DNA of 64,000 bases, from the NCBI GenBank assembly GCA_963205275.1, contig CAUJIH010000006.1, positions 62,001 to 126,000 of the forward strand, given 5' to 3'. The DNA is from Verrucomicrobiota bacterium (lineage in GTDB: Bacteria > Verrucomicrobiota > Verrucomicrobiia > Verrucomicrobiales > DEV007). Made by a program: the position numbers and the translations under genes. The notes under the pieces are model-generated. The model made no database searches. It was not told where the DNA came from and worked only from the letters and a program-made list of their open reading frames with translations. Positions 1 to 9,638 of this stretch are shown one piece after another; the stretch's first letter is position 1; every line of letters begins with the position of its first letter.

Positions 1-1
1 C

Positions 2-175
2 GTGATCGTCGGACACAATCCAGGATTGCACCACGCAGTCATGGATTTTTCTAAGAAAGCCAGAGCACCCGAGCCAGATGATTTTCCGACCTTAGGCGTC
101 GTTCGTCTGACGCTACAAGTGGAATTTTGGGCCTTGACTGAATGGAACTCAGCCATCTCTCTCGATTGGCTGTGA
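2..175 (+). CDS. SixA-like histidine phosphatase, C-terminal fragment cut by the window edge
   Basis: The frame is open from the first base and ends at a TGA at 173-175, so only the last 57 residues are visible. It opens with VIVGHNPGLHH, the second histidine motif (GHNPGL) typical of SixA-type phosphohistidine phosphatases of the histidine phosphatase superfamily, and continues with a short FPT...W tail that also suits that family. The catalytic RHG motif would lie outside the window. In that family the enzyme removes phosphate from phosphohistidine, as on phosphorelay proteins. The motif is seen directly; the substrate is inferred from the family. Confidence 0.72.
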   Translation: MIVGHNPGLHHAVMDFSKKARAPEPDDFPTLGVVRLTLQVEFWALTEWNSAISLDWL

Positions 176-277
176 GCTGATTATTAACAGCATGTTCAAG
201 GCATAAGGGAATACCAAGCCCAAATCCATTGGCTGAATCCATACAGTCGCCCTATACTCCTCTAATCCTCTCTCAGC

Positions 278-988
278 ATGAACAACTCCCCACCACCGAT
301 TGATCCTCAGCAGTCTCCTGCTTCACAAACCGGGACACAAGCGAAGAAATCCAAGAGCTGCCTATTCGGAGGAATGGGATGTGGTCTCGGATGCCTCCTC
401 GTTCTCGCGATCTTCATCGGCCTGAGCGCTTTCGTCGTCGTTAAAGTGAACCACTTCATCGCGCAAGCCACATCAGCTCCCCCTATAGAAGCTCCTGTAG
501 CGTCCAGTGATGAAATTCAGGCTTCCGTTAACAAATTTCACCGCCTCCTGAGCGCCGACAACACGGAGCCCTTTTCATTCACCGACAGAGAGCTGAACAT
601 CGTCTTAGCGAACGATCCTATATTTCAGAAGATCGCTGACAAGGTACAGGTCGAAATCAATCGTGACGTATTCACAGGAAAATTCAGCGTGGCCACAGAC
701 GATCTCCCGATTCCTGATGAGGAGTTCCCGCCCTTTCTGAAAGGCCGAAACCTCAACGGAAAAGTTTCCCTTACAGCCTACACCGATAATAATCAACTCA
801 CGGCTCGATTAAATGGCATCGAAGTCAACGGATTTTCCGTACCGACAATTTTTCTTTCACGCTATCAGACGATCAACTTATTCGATCTAATGAAAGAAAA
901 ACCGGAAGGAAAGAAGGCTCTGGAGAAATTCGAATCCATACGAGTCGAGGATGGTAAGATCTGGATCGTTCCAAAACCGAAATCCTGA
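278..988 (+). CDS. membrane-anchored hypothetical protein
   Basis: A 236-residue protein of no family I recognise. The first 30 residues are rich in Pro, Gln and Ser and end in a lysine patch. A glycine/cysteine-rich stretch (about residues 36-45) and one transmembrane helix (about 45-62) follow, so the remaining roughly 170 residues probably lie outside the cytoplasm. That outer part has a polar N-terminal section and strand-rich repeats ending in a lysine-rich tail. It starts with ATG about 100 bases after the SixA-like gene and could share its transcript. Function unknown; a role in the cell envelope is a guess from topology only. Confidence 0.75.
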   Translation: MNNSPPPIDPQQSPASQTGTQAKKSKSCLFGGMGCGLGCLLVLAIFIGLSAFVVVKVNHFIAQATSAPPIEAPVASSDEIQASVNKFHRLLSADNTEPFSFTDRELNIVLANDPIFQKIADKVQVEINRDVFTGKFSVATDDLPIPDEEFPPFLKGRNLNGKVSLTAYTDNNQLTARLNGIEVNGFSVPTIFLSRYQTINLFDLMKEKPEGKKALEKFESIRVEDGKIWIVPKPKS

Positions 989-1013
989 AGAAGCCGAAAC
1001 GCTTTACCGATCT

Positions 1014-1268
1014 CTACAGTTTCTCGTATGTTCCTTGATCTCGACGCTCCAGCACTGTGAAGCCTGCCTTTTTCGCATCACTGACAGAGAGCGGCTTGTT
1101 GATCGCCGGAGAACTGACGCGTTGAGAAATCAGCTTTTTTACAGGATTCTGACACAAGGGGCATTTCTCCAGAGGCGGACGACTAATCGGGCGGCGCAAC
1201 TCGAAGCCTTTGCGACAGATACGACAGCCCTTTTCTGGATCGGCGCTGATGTACTCATAGATAGGCAT
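1014..1268 (-). CDS. FmdB-type zinc ribbon protein
   Basis: An 84-residue protein starting MPIYEY, the hallmark opening of FmdB/CxxC_CxxC_SSSS regulatory-protein family members. Two CxxC pairs (Cys15/Cys18 and Cys36/Cys39) form a four-cysteine zinc ribbon. The frame is open further upstream, but the ATG at 1266-1268 is chosen because family members begin exactly there. It lies 3' of rpsN on the same strand, though a strong terminator separates them. The family's role is poorly defined (originally linked to formamidase regulation); a small zinc-binding regulatory or assembly protein is as far as the sequence supports. Confidence 0.85.
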   Translation of the reverse strand: MPIYEYISADPEKGCRICRKGFELRRPISRPPLEKCPLCQNPVKKLISQRVSSPAINKPLSVSDAKKAGFTVLERRDQGTYEKL

Positions 1269-1366
1269 GAGAAAAGATCGCGCTTTGAAGGAAACGCGCA
1301 ACTGTCTTGTGAGAAGAACGAGGAAGCTTCCGCCTGATCGTCGAATCCGTGTGAAGCGAATCACAA

Positions 1367-1395
1367 CAAAAAAGCAGAGTCGAATTCGACTCTGC
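1367..1395 (-). terminator. intrinsic terminator after rpsN
   Basis: A perfect 22-base palindrome (1374-1395, 11-base arms with no unpaired centre) is followed on the minus strand by a run of T (seen as A residues at 1368-1373 on the plus strand). It lies 31 bases beyond the rpsN stop codon, as expected for a Rho-independent terminator of that gene. Confidence 0.8.
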
Positions 1396-1425
1396 TCTTC
1401 ATTATAGAAAAGATGAAACGGCTGA

Positions 1426-1695
1426 TTACCAACTCGACTTGGTAACCCCTGGAAGCATCCCCTGAGAAGCCATTTCACGGAAAGTGATCCGAGACATCTT
1501 AAAGCGACGCAGATAACCACGGCGGCGGCCCGTCACCTCGCAACGATTGACGAGACGCGTCGGACTAGCGTCACGCGGAAGCATGGAGAGACCTTCATAG
1601 TCCTTCTCCGCCTTCAACTTCTCACGAAGCTTCGCGTATTTTGCTACGGTGCGTGCCTTGCGCTTGTTGCGTGTAATCCAGCTCTGTTTTGCCAT
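1426..1695 (-). CDS. rpsN: 30S ribosomal protein S14
   Basis: An 89-residue basic protein with the S14 signature: [13 protein letters not shown] start, [11 protein letters not shown] core and the [14 protein letters not shown]-terminal helix, ending KSSW. It lacks the CxxC pairs of the short zinc-binding S14, so this is the zinc-independent type. It assembles into the head of the 30S subunit. It stands alone here rather than inside the spc ribosomal operon and has its own terminator, so it is an independent transcription unit in this genome. Confidence 0.96.
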   Translation of the reverse strand: MAKQSWITRNKRKARTVAKYAKLREKLKAEKDYEGLSMLPRDASPTRLVNRCEVTGRRRGYLRRFKMSRITFREMASQGMLPGVTKSSW

Positions 1696-1802
1696 AATCG
1701 GGGCGGGAACTTGAACCTTTTCAGCTAGGATTCAAGTAAAAAATGGTAAAAGATGCCTCAGAAGTGTAATGATTCTGTGATATTCGCCTCTGATCTTCTT
1801 TC

Positions 1803-2570
1803 ATGCACCTCCTTTTTCCCCGTCGAATCTTGTCTTTTTGTCTAGTCCTCGTCCTCACCGCAGCTCTGTCTGTACACGGCGAGGATCAACGGGACTGGCT
1901 GGAATCATACTACGAGCACCCGACTCCAGAGCTCTTCGTATCACAATTGCGGGAATGGTCAGCGGACGGGACTCTGGATAACGATGGGGCCAAGCCCGCT
2001 CTGGTCGCCTTCATAAGTCAGGTGCTGCGACAGAATCGAGAAAAGATCGCCGCTTGGTATACGGCGGTGCAGGATCTGCCGTCGCGCCAGCTTCAGGTGC
2101 TTCAGACGGCCATGCTCTTCTCTCGCGTCTCCGAGGCAGATGAAATTCTGCATGATCGATTCGGAGCCGCTTACGAAAAACAGCGCCAGGAAGTGGGGAA
2201 GATCCTCGAGCTGCCTCTCGACAAAGAGGGAACCCTCGACATGCTCTGGGGATTCTTCTACGCAACAGGGTCCGACGAAGCCCTACGCCGTATCGTGCTC
2301 GGCTTCCGCTTTCAGTACGCACCTGAGAAGCCGAAAGGGGTGGATGTTCCTGAAGGTTATATCCCGTATTATACCGCCCTACCGACTTTTGCCCTCGATT
2401 CCTTGGTGACTAATGGGGAAAAACATCCCCGGATCATTATTGCACTTCGGAAAATGTTGAGAGACGACGAAACGCTCAGCCCCGCTGAAAAAAAAGGAGT
2501 CCAACAAGTTTTGGATGAATTGGCAAATCACGGAGAGGGTTCAGCCAATCCGTCCCCAAAGACAGATTGA
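1803..2570 (+). CDS. secreted hypothetical protein
   Basis: A 255-residue protein with a clear signal peptide (MHLLFPRRILSFCLVLVLT and on to about residue 26). The mature part is mostly helical, with many Glu, Arg, Leu and Trp, and a polar C-terminus. No enzyme motif is visible. It converges on the kdgK-like gene, with only about 40 bases between the two stops. I do not recognise the family; the helical, charge-rich composition could suit a periplasmic scaffold protein, but nothing in the context fixes a role. Confidence 0.75.
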   Translation: MHLLFPRRILSFCLVLVLTAALSVHGEDQRDWLESYYEHPTPELFVSQLREWSADGTLDNDGAKPALVAFISQVLRQNREKIAAWYTAVQDLPSRQLQVLQTAMLFSRVSEADEILHDRFGAAYEKQRQEVGKILELPLDKEGTLDMLWGFFYATGSDEALRRIVLGFRFQYAPEKPKGVDVPEGYIPYYTALPTFALDSLVTNGEKHPRIIIALRKMLRDDETLSPAEKKGVQQVLDELANHGEGSANPSPKTD

Positions 2571-2609
2571 CTGGACTGTCGAACTCTCCCGATAGAATCG
2601 ACTATCGAC

Positions 2610-3707
<1,098 letters not shown>

Positions 3708-3737
3708 AGTGAGTAAATTATTGATCGTGCAGTAGGA

Positions 3738-4715
3738 TTATTCAAAGCGATTTGCTTGGATGTAATCCGAATCACCATTCAGGTAATTGATCAGATTATT
3801 TGTGGCTCGCATCGCTTGGCGTTCCACGCTCTCGTAGGTTCGGGATGCGATATGACTCGTAATAACGCAGTTCGGAGCATCGAACAGTGGATGCCCCGCA
3901 CGCGGCGGCTCTTCATCCAGCACGTCGGCACCATAGCCACCTACCTTACCGCTGACGAGACCATCGCGGATATCGTCGGTGACGACCAATTCGCCGCGCG
4001 CGCAGTTCAACACGATCACGCCATCTTTCATCTCGGCGATTTTATCCTTGTTGATCATGTTGCGAGTCGTGTCGTCCAAGAAACAATGCAGACTGACGAC
4101 ATTTGCTTCCAACAACACTTCATCCATAGATGCGCAGCGCTTTACATCGTGCGCAGCGGCGAACGCTTCGTCAAAATACGGATCGTAGGCGATCACGGGC
4201 ATTCCGAACGCTTTCGCTCGAATGGCGACTTCTTTTCCAATCCGTCCCAACCCAATGATACCCATCGTGCTGCCAAGAATCTCATGCCCCACAGGCTTCT
4301 TCCAACCTGCCACCCACTTTCCTTCCCTGACTTGGATCGCGTTATCGATAATCGTTTTCGTGATCCCGAGCAACAGGCCGAAGGTATGCTCCGACACAGT
4401 CGTATGATTGACGCCAGGCGTATTCAGGACGGGAATTCGGTTTGAGGTAGCATGGGCGACATCGATCTTGTCTAGGCCGATCCCGTATTTACTAATCACC
4501 TTCAGTCGCGGGAGGGATTTATCAATCACAGCGCGAGTGATGGCATCGTCGCCACAGAGGAATGCGTCAAACTCGCCCGCCAGATCGAGCATAGCCGATT
4601 CAGGCAGGGGACCTCGTTCCCGCACGATTTCGAAGCCTTGCGACTCCAACAGGGCATGATGGGGGCCGGGAGTATCCTGATAGCTGGTAGTGGAGAGTAA
4701 AATACGAGTTGTCAT
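3738..4715 (-). CDS. D-isomer-specific 2-hydroxyacid dehydrogenase (phosphoglycerate dehydrogenase-like)
   Basis: A 325-residue NAD-dependent dehydrogenase. The nucleotide motif GLGRIG is at 155-160 in the central Rossmann domain, and the catalytic triad of the family is intact: Arg240 (NCARG), Glu269 (LDEEP) and His288 (SHIAS). There is no C-terminal ACT regulatory domain, so it is the short form, about the length of glyoxylate or 2-ketogluconate reductases. SerA-like annotation would be usual, but its place just upstream of a KdgK-like kinase suggests a sugar-acid substrate rather than serine synthesis. Expected location is the cytoplasm. Confidence 0.88.
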   Translation of the reverse strand: MTTRILLSTTSYQDTPGPHHALLESQGFEIVRERGPLPESAMLDLAGEFDAFLCGDDAITRAVIDKSLPRLKVISKYGIGLDKIDVAHATSNRIPVLNTPGVNHTTVSEHTFGLLLGITKTIIDNAIQVREGKWVAGWKKPVGHEILGSTMGIIGLGRIGKEVAIRAKAFGMPVIAYDPYFDEAFAAAHDVKRCASMDEVLLEANVVSLHCFLDDTTRNMINKDKIAEMKDGVIVLNCARGELVVTDDIRDGLVSGKVGGYGADVLDEEPPRAGHPLFDAPNCVITSHIASRTYESVERQAMRATNNLINYLNGDSDYIQANRFE

Positions 4716-4782
4716 GTACGAGGGAAACGCTTAGCAAGAAGAACGGTAAAAACAAGGCGCAAGTGTCGCTTGAGAACAAAGA

Positions 4783-5073
4783 ATGGATAATATATCAGAA
4801 GAATCTCAAATTCGCGAGTTTGGGCCTCAGCCACTCGATGCGATTCTGACGGCTCGGGGGCTGGATGCGAGCGCTCTGGTGAACCGGAGCACAGAACAGC
4901 TCACCCACAAGCAGATTCAGAAAGCCCGACGTGGACGCTACGTGACAGGAAACATTCAGAGAAAAATCCTCTCTGCCGTGAACGCTGCGATCCAAGAGCA
5001 ACGGTCAGAGACGGACGAGGAGGAATCTGCCCAGATTTTCGCTCTGAGAGACTTGTTCAATTATCGACCCTGA
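4783..5073 (+). CDS. small HTH-like conserved protein
   Basis: A 96-residue protein with no catalytic motif. The middle (residues about 17-70) reads like a helix-turn-helix: PLDAILTARGLDASALV, then TEQLTHKQIQKARRGR with a strongly basic second helix, then a helix ending near AAIQEQ. The tail is acidic (ETDEEE). I recall similar small proteins in Verrucomicrobiota but cannot name a family. It ends 9 bases before an Rrf2 regulator and is probably co-transcribed with it, so the pair may act together in regulation. DNA binding is an inference from the predicted helices. Confidence 0.75.
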   Translation: MDNISEESQIREFGPQPLDAILTARGLDASALVNRSTEQLTHKQIQKARRGRYVTGNIQRKILSAVNAAIQEQRSETDEEESAQIFALRDLFNYRP

Positions 5074-5082
5074 ATCCGTATC

Positions 5083-5511
5083 ATGCAGCTCTCCAAGAAA
5101 GCCGACTACGCAATCCGAGCGATGACGATTCTCGCCACGCAGCCTCTGGAGAAAAACCTTCTAGCTCAGGAATTAGCGGATACCGGACAAATCCCGATCA
5201 AATTTCTGGAGCAAATTCTTCTGGAATTGAAGCGAGCGAACCTTCTTGAAAGCCGTCGTGGAGTGCGAGGGGGTTACCGCTTAGCCCGACCCTCTCGCCT
5301 CATTACTGTCGCGGAGATCATCGAATCAGTAGACGGAGGACTACTGCGGATGTTTCAGGAAAAGGATTATCCCGATTTCCCTGGAATGCGTGGCATTCAG
5401 AGATGCCTCTCCGAAGCGGAAAGTGCCGCCAATCGCATCTTGCGTGAGACTTCTCTGGAGGATTTGGTTCGTGTCGCATCGGACGCAGCGATGGTGAGAT
5501 TCGAGATTTAA
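5083..5511 (+). CDS. Rrf2-family transcriptional regulator without Fe-S ligands
   Basis: A 142-residue protein with the Rrf2/IscR winged-helix start MQLSKKADYAIRAM and the wing motif ESRRGVRGGYRLARP at about residues 57-71. In IscR and NsrR three cysteines between the wing and the C-terminus bind an Fe-S cluster. Here only one cysteine is present (RCLSEAES), so it should not hold a cluster and must sense something else or act constitutively. It lies 9 bases after a small HTH protein and just upstream of the PBP2 gene. Family assignment is firm; the ligand and targets are unknown. Confidence 0.9.
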   Translation: MQLSKKADYAIRAMTILATQPLEKNLLAQELADTGQIPIKFLEQILLELKRANLLESRRGVRGGYRLARPSRLITVAEIIESVDGGLLRMFQEKDYPDFPGMRGIQRCLSEAESAANRILRETSLEDLVRVASDAAMVRFEI

Positions 5512-5576
5512 CGGAATCTCGCTTTGCCTTGAATTCTGACCGGATTTGTTCTATTCTCGGCACTGGTGCTGGAGGG

Positions 5577-7667
5577 ATGCGAAGTGCTTCTGAATCAGAC
5601 GCGGGAATGGCAACGACGGACGGCATGAGAGTATTCAAGAGCGATATTTTACAGACTTCGGCGAGGATTCCTCGACGGACTGTTGCGATTTTGCTTCTCT
5701 GCGGCGCTTTTCCCTTCTCCGTATTTTCTACTGAGTCTAAACTGCCAGCGATCCGGCCCGTTGCGAGTCAACTGGTGACCATCCCACTGGAACGGATCGA
5801 TTCCGGCCCGAGTCCGATGGACGCCCAGCCAGACTGGACTCTCGGCACATATTCCATTCCAGCCCCCCGGAGCATCGTCCTATCCTCCGATGGCGAAGTC
5901 CTCGCGAGGAATCGAATCGGCTGGCGTCTTAGCTGCCGATTGGGAACGATGGCGAAAACAGCAGACGAAGCCATCGCTCGGATCGCCGCACTCCCGGCAA
6001 TTTTTAGCCCGGAATTGCCCTTCCTGTCGCTCTCTGAAGACGAAATTAGAAAGCATTTCCAGAATCGTCGATGGATTCCAATCCCGGTGACGGATCGGAT
6101 CGATGACGGACTGGTAGATGTCATGAAACAGGGCTTACCGGACGACTGTACCCTGTCTGCGTTTTACAGAAGAGAGTATCCACAGGGCGAACTGACGGCC
6201 CACCTACTCGGCTACATCGGGGTATCACTTCCTGATCAGCACGGGCCGATCGGCAAGGAGGAATACGATTTTCCTCCGACCGAAGGTCGAGCCGGGATGG
6301 AAAAATCGCTCGATGCTGTTTGGAAAGGGCAGGACGGTGAGGTGCTGCGACTCGTGGATTCGAAAGGCGTCTTGCGTCATCAGGACATCGTGCGCAAAGT
6401 CAAGCCCGGCGAGACAGTCGTGCTGACCATCCATCTCGGGATGCAGAAACTCGCGAAGAAGATGCTCGAGCGCACCGGGCGTTCCGGTGCATTTGTCGCA
6501 GTGGACGCCGATACCGGGAACATTCTGGCGCTGGTATCTCATCCATCCTTCAACCCGAATTTGTTTGAAGGCGGAATCTCTCAGAGCGACTACGATGCCT
6601 TGTCCGCATCGAAAGACGCCCCATTATTTGATCGAGCTGTCAGCGGGGCCTATCCGCCAGGATCTACGTTCAAGCCTTTCGTGGCTCTGGCGGGAATGGA
6701 TTCAGGCGTAATCGACGGTGCCTACACTCTCTATCCCGGGCCTGCTGGGATGATGATCGGAGGACGCTATTTTAAGAATCACAGCAGTTTTGCAGAGGGA
6801 CCGATGGACGTACGCTATGCACTGATCCGATCCTGTAATACTTGGTTTTATCAGGCGGGATTAGATACAGGGGCATCTGCGATTGCCGAAGTGAGTCGGC
6901 GCTTCGGATTCGGGACGACTCCCGAGCTTCCGCTGCCGTCGATCTCCAGCGGGAATATTCCCAATCCAGATACTTATAATGATCCTCGTAGCCTCGCTAA
7001 CTTCGCTATCGGCCAGGGGCAAGTGCTCGTCTCGCCCGTGCAACTTGCCCTCGCCATGAGCGGGCTAGCGAATGGTCGCTTTATTCCGAAAGCACGGCTC
7101 GTAAAGGAGATGATCGATCCGCGCAGTGGGCAGACCTCTAGTTCTGATGAACCAGCGATCGCCCATGCACTCAATCTTCGCGAAGAGGACATCGATCTGA
7201 TCCGCGATGGAATGTGGGGTGTGGTCAATCACCCTGCCGGAACGGCGGGGAGCGCCTCTATGCGAAATCCCGTGGTCTACGGAAAGACAGGGACATCACA
7301 GTGGGCCACAGGTGGGAGACTGCGCTCTCTCGCTTGGTTCTCCGGCTGGGTGGACGCTGACCATCCTCGTATCGCCTTCGCCGCTGTGACGATGGGAGAC
7401 AGGGGCGAGACTCTCAGTGGAGGACGAAGCGCAGGACCAATTGCTGCCGGCTTCCTGCAAGGGATTTACAAAGCCCCGGAGAGCTATGCCGTAAAACTGC
7501 CCGAAAGACCGTCTCGCGATGTACCATCCATCATTTCTGCGGCACCAGCTCCCGAGGAGATCATCGTAGAAATCGCTCCGGAAGAATCCAAAATCGGAGG
7601 CTTTTTTCGACGCTTGTTTGGTGGAGGTCGCCGCACCATTCGCAATCCTGCCCCCACTTTCCCGTGA
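5577..7667 (+). CDS. mrdA: penicillin-binding protein 2 (class B transpeptidase)
   Basis: A class B PBP that cross-links peptidoglycan during elongation. The sequence has the PBP2 dimerisation region with ELTAHLLGYIG and GRAGMEKSLDAVWKG, then all three penicillin-fold motifs: SxxK as STFK (Ser363), SxN as SCN, and KTG in YGKTGTSQW. A weak N-terminal hydrophobic segment (AILLLCGAFPFSVF) would anchor it. The start is uncertain: ATG at 5577 sits directly after GGAGGG, the frame is open back to a TTG at 5529, and ATG at 5625 is also possible. The stop overlaps the GTG of the next gene (GTGA), so translation is coupled to PBP1. Confidence 0.9.
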   Translation: MRSASESDAGMATTDGMRVFKSDILQTSARIPRRTVAILLLCGAFPFSVFSTESKLPAIRPVASQLVTIPLERIDSGPSPMDAQPDWTLGTYSIPAPRSIVLSSDGEVLARNRIGWRLSCRLGTMAKTADEAIARIAALPAIFSPELPFLSLSEDEIRKHFQNRRWIPIPVTDRIDDGLVDVMKQGLPDDCTLSAFYRREYPQGELTAHLLGYIGVSLPDQHGPIGKEEYDFPPTEGRAGMEKSLDAVWKGQDGEVLRLVDSKGVLRHQDIVRKVKPGETVVLTIHLGMQKLAKKMLERTGRSGAFVAVDADTGNILALVSHPSFNPNLFEGGISQSDYDALSASKDAPLFDRAVSGAYPPGSTFKPFVALAGMDSGVIDGAYTLYPGPAGMMIGGRYFKNHSSFAEGPMDVRYALIRSCNTWFYQAGLDTGASAIAEVSRRFGFGTTPELPLPSISSGNIPNPDTYNDPRSLANFAIGQGQVLVSPVQLALAMSGLANGRFIPKARLVKEMIDPRSGQTSSSDEPAIAHALNLREEDIDLIRDGMWGVVNHPAGTAGSASMRNPVVYGKTGTSQWATGGRLRSLAWFSGWVDADHPRIAFAAVTMGDRGETLSGGRSAGPIAAGFLQGIYKAPESYAVKLPERPSRDVPSIISAAPAPEEIIVEIAPEESKIGGFFRRLFGGGRRTIRNPAPTFP

Positions 7668-9604
7668 GTATGAATCAGGAAGACGAAACGGAACAGCTCG
7701 AACAACCAAGCACTGTAGTGACTTCCAAGCGCCCCTGGTGGAAGCACGGACTACTGATCGGCGTCCAGTCAATTCTGTTGCTTCCGCTGTATGCCGTGAT
7801 TCTAGCAGCAGCCACGATTGCAGGAATCGGTTGGTGTTATTATGACGCGAGTGCCGATCTCGATCTGGAAAAAGTTTCTCGTCCCGACATCGGTGCTTTA
7901 ATCCTCGACTCCCACAATGTAGAAATCGGTCGTGTTGGCTCACTGAACCAAATTCTCGTCACTCGCGAGGAGATTCCCCAGATTTTTATCGATGCCCTGC
8001 TGGCCGCCGAGGATCAGCGTTTCTACACCCATCCCGGCTTTGACTTCATGGGTTCCGTCCGGGCCGCTCTAGCGAATTATCGCTCTGAAGGCATTCGCGA
8101 GGGCGGAAGCACGCTCACTCAACAACTCGCCCGGGATGTTTATCGGATGGAGGGTAAAAGCTATGACAGAAAACTCTCTGAAATCGCTGCTGCGGTACGG
8201 CTGGAAGGGCGCTACACAAAAGACCAGATTCTCGTCAATTATCTGAACCGAGTCTATTTTGGCAGTGGATTTTACGGGCTTGGAGCCGCCGCACGCGGTT
8301 ACTTCGGAAAGAAGGCGAGCGAACTCACCATCGATCAAGCGGCCCTGATCTGCGGAATCATCCCCTCCCCCAGTCGATACTCTCCCTTGATCAGCCCCAA
8401 GCGCGCACGTGAAAACCGCGATCAGACGCTGAATCGTATGCGCACGAATGGAACGCTGAGCGATGAAGAATTGCAACATTTTCTCTCGCTCGATACTCCC
8501 GTCGCCAGCTCTCACGAAGACTCGCTGACACGAGGCCAAACCTCGTACCTCGTTGCACGAATCGAGCGCGAACTTCGCTCGGAAATCGCGACTTGGTCAC
8601 AGCCGCCAGCTTCACTCGATGGTTTTACAATCAGAACATCCGTCGATCTCTCCGGCCAGCAGGAGGCAGCAAAGACGATGGATCGCTATCTCAAGGAACT
8701 CCCCGTGTCTCAACCGAAAGATGATCCTCTCGAAGCTGCCTTCATCCTGTTAGAGAACCGCAGTGGGCAAATCCTTCTGTCCGTGGGTAGTCGCGATTTT
8801 CAAAAGAGCGAATATGATCGCTCAGTCGAGATGAAGCGTCCACCCGGCTCATCTTTCCTGCCCTTCCTCTACGCCGCAGCATACGAAAACGGGCCCTTCA
8901 CTCCTGCGACGATGCTCTTAGATGCCCCCTTCGATAATCGGGAGCTCGGACTAGGATCCGTTGGGGGAGTTCTCGGAGAATGGAGCACGGAAAACCCCGA
9001 CAATCACTGGGAAGGGCCGATCCCCTCCTCGATGGCTCTTTCCCAGTCGAAAAATTCCCCTGCGGCGCGACTTTCTCAGCATGTCGGCCTCGACAATATG
9101 CGCCGCATCGTGAAATCCTGCGGGATCTCCACCGATCTGCGCGATATTCCCGGCAGTCTGATGGGAGCTAGTGAACTCGGGCTGCTCGAACTCGTTCGCG
9201 CCTATACGGTATTCGCCAACTCCGGAATCCCTGCCCCACTTCCTCGACTGATCCGCGAGATTGAGGCTCCTTCAGGCAAAGTGATCTCACGTCCGGCCTC
9301 GTATGCTCCCGCTCGAGCGCTCAAGGCCAGCACGGCGCAATGGATTTCCGATGCCCTGCCCACTTCGGAAAAGTTACCAGCCACACGAGGAAAATCCGGT
9401 ACGACTGCCACCTATACAGATGCTTGGTATTTCGGATTTAATGATGAGTTCACTTGGGGATTGTGGGTAGGACGAGATCGTTTCACTCCCATTGCATCAC
9501 CTGCTTTCGGTGGGCGAATTGCTCAGCCGCTCGCAGAAGAGATCATGTCGAGTCGTATCAGACCCTCTCTTTCTTCCTCGACATCCCATCCTGACCACCC
9601 CTGA
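7664..9604 (+). CDS. class A penicillin-binding protein with intact glycosyltransferase and altered transpeptidase site
   Basis: A 646-residue membrane protein: cytoplasmic tail, one transmembrane helix (about 32-58), a GT51 domain, then a penicillin-binding domain. GT51 motifs are complete: EDQRFYTHPGFD, GGSTLTQQLARD and the NYLNRVYFG/YGLGAAARGYFG blocks, so it should polymerise lipid II. In the transpeptidase domain Ser396 is present but the motif reads SSFL, with Leu399 where SxxK needs lysine. SxN is SKN and KTG is KSG. Acylation by the stem peptide should therefore be impaired. The GTG start overlaps the PBP2 stop. Probably a glycosyltransferase partner of PBP2. Confidence 0.9.
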   Translation: MSMNQEDETEQLEQPSTVVTSKRPWWKHGLLIGVQSILLLPLYAVILAAATIAGIGWCYYDASADLDLEKVSRPDIGALILDSHNVEIGRVGSLNQILVTREEIPQIFIDALLAAEDQRFYTHPGFDFMGSVRAALANYRSEGIREGGSTLTQQLARDVYRMEGKSYDRKLSEIAAAVRLEGRYTKDQILVNYLNRVYFGSGFYGLGAAARGYFGKKASELTIDQAALICGIIPSPSRYSPLISPKRARENRDQTLNRMRTNGTLSDEELQHFLSLDTPVASSHEDSLTRGQTSYLVARIERELRSEIATWSQPPASLDGFTIRTSVDLSGQQEAAKTMDRYLKELPVSQPKDDPLEAAFILLENRSGQILLSVGSRDFQKSEYDRSVEMKRPPGSSFLPFLYAAAYENGPFTPATMLLDAPFDNRELGLGSVGGVLGEWSTENPDNHWEGPIPSSMALSQSKNSPAARLSQHVGLDNMRRIVKSCGISTDLRDIPGSLMGASELGLLELVRAYTVFANSGIPAPLPRLIREIEAPSGKVISRPASYAPARALKASTAQWISDALPTSEKLPATRGKSGTTATYTDAWYFGFNDEFTWGLWVGRDRFTPIASPAFGGRIAQPLAEEIMSSRIRPSLSSSTSHPDHP

Positions 9605-9638
9605 CTCCGCGCTCCATCTCGACTCAGGTCTTTTCTTC

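Noticed and set aside
51-242. 63-residue minus-strand frame
   Set aside because: Opposite the SixA-like C-terminus, which explains the coding signal; no recognisable features.
951-1337. 128-residue plus-strand frame
   Set aside because: It lies over the FmdB-like gene, starts inside the preceding gene and has no protein-like features; it is a shadow.
3756-4445. 229-residue plus-strand frame opposite the hydroxyacid dehydrogenase
   Set aside because: Antisense shadow of a well-conserved gene whose catalytic residues are all intact.
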